Notes under the pieces: generated by a model
Seen by the model: only the letters and a program-made list of their open reading frames with translations
What the model was told of the DNA's origin: nothing
Database searches by the model: none
Position numbers and translations under genes: made by a program
NCBI RefSeq assembly: GCF_000737515.1
Contig: NZ_CP006589.1
Coordinates: 1-14,081, forward strand
Length of the DNA: 14,081 nucleotides
Origin: Hymenobacter sp. APR13
GTDB lineage: Bacteria; Bacteroidota; Bacteroidia; Cytophagales; Hymenobacteraceae
Direction: 5' to 3'
Part shown: positions 14,074 through 14,081 of the stretch, one piece after another
How the letters are laid out: each line of letters begins with the position of its first letter
Numbering within the stretch: the stretch's first letter is position 1

Positions 14074-14081
14074 GTAAAACG
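14074..14081. repeat. Left end of the junction palindrome
   Basis: GTAAAACG, the final 8 bases, is the exact reverse complement of CGTTTTAC at 34-41. Together with 1-33 it makes a 24-bp-arm palindrome across the joined ends, which supports a circular molecule. Confidence 0.8.

Overview
The window looks like one complete, circular, mobilizable plasmid of a high-GC Bacteroidota, most plausibly a Hymenobacter-like member of the Cytophagales. Circularity is read from the sequence: the last 8 bases are the exact reverse complement of positions 34-41, so joining the ends extends a 16-bp-arm palindrome at the start into a perfect 24-bp-arm palindrome. The taxon is inferred from TAnnTTTG-type -7 promoter boxes, a Rep_3 initiator with iterons, and a BfmA/MobB-like mobilization pair. 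Shine-Dalgarno sites are not evident.

Layout on the circle. (1) 69-3227 (-): a single-chain type IIG restriction-modification enzyme with an N-terminal nuclease motif, an N6-adenine methylase core and a target-recognition tail. (2) 3228-4003: a divergent regulatory region with a 29-bp-arm palindrome and a small operator-like dyad, then a ribbon-helix-helix DNA-binding protein with four 14-residue N-terminal repeats. (3) 4012-5247: a Rep_3 initiator (-), a promoter, a DnaA-box-like site, five 21-22-bp iterons and four 9-bp AT-rich repeats, together the vegetative origin. (4) 5499-9310: the transfer module, with a VirD4/TraG-like coupling ATPase, a 450-bp region rich in inverted repeats (oriT candidate), a BfmA/BtgA-like accessory protein, a relaxase and a strong terminator. 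No mating-pair-formation genes are present, so the plasmid should be mobilizable rather than self-transmissible. (5) 9325-9834: an unrecognised gene.

(6) 9835-13134 (-) is a cargo block visibly richer in A+T than the transfer module. In transcription order it holds a DUF3644-like protein with a HEPN-type R-x4-H motif, a 147-bp gap, then a tight operon of a ComF-like phosphoribosyltransferase, a DprA/Smf-like SLOG protein and a short HAD phosphatase. This operon is the best candidate in the window for a little-described conflict or DNA-processing system. (7) 13135-14068: a 426-bp gap with a promoter, then two overlapping small genes ending at the junction palindrome.

Overall, replication and mobilization genes carry two kinds of likely defence or stabilisation cargo: the type IIG enzyme and the DUF3644/PRT-DprA-HAD block. 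No ParA-type partition ATPase, transposase, integrase, tRNA, rRNA or CRISPR array was seen.
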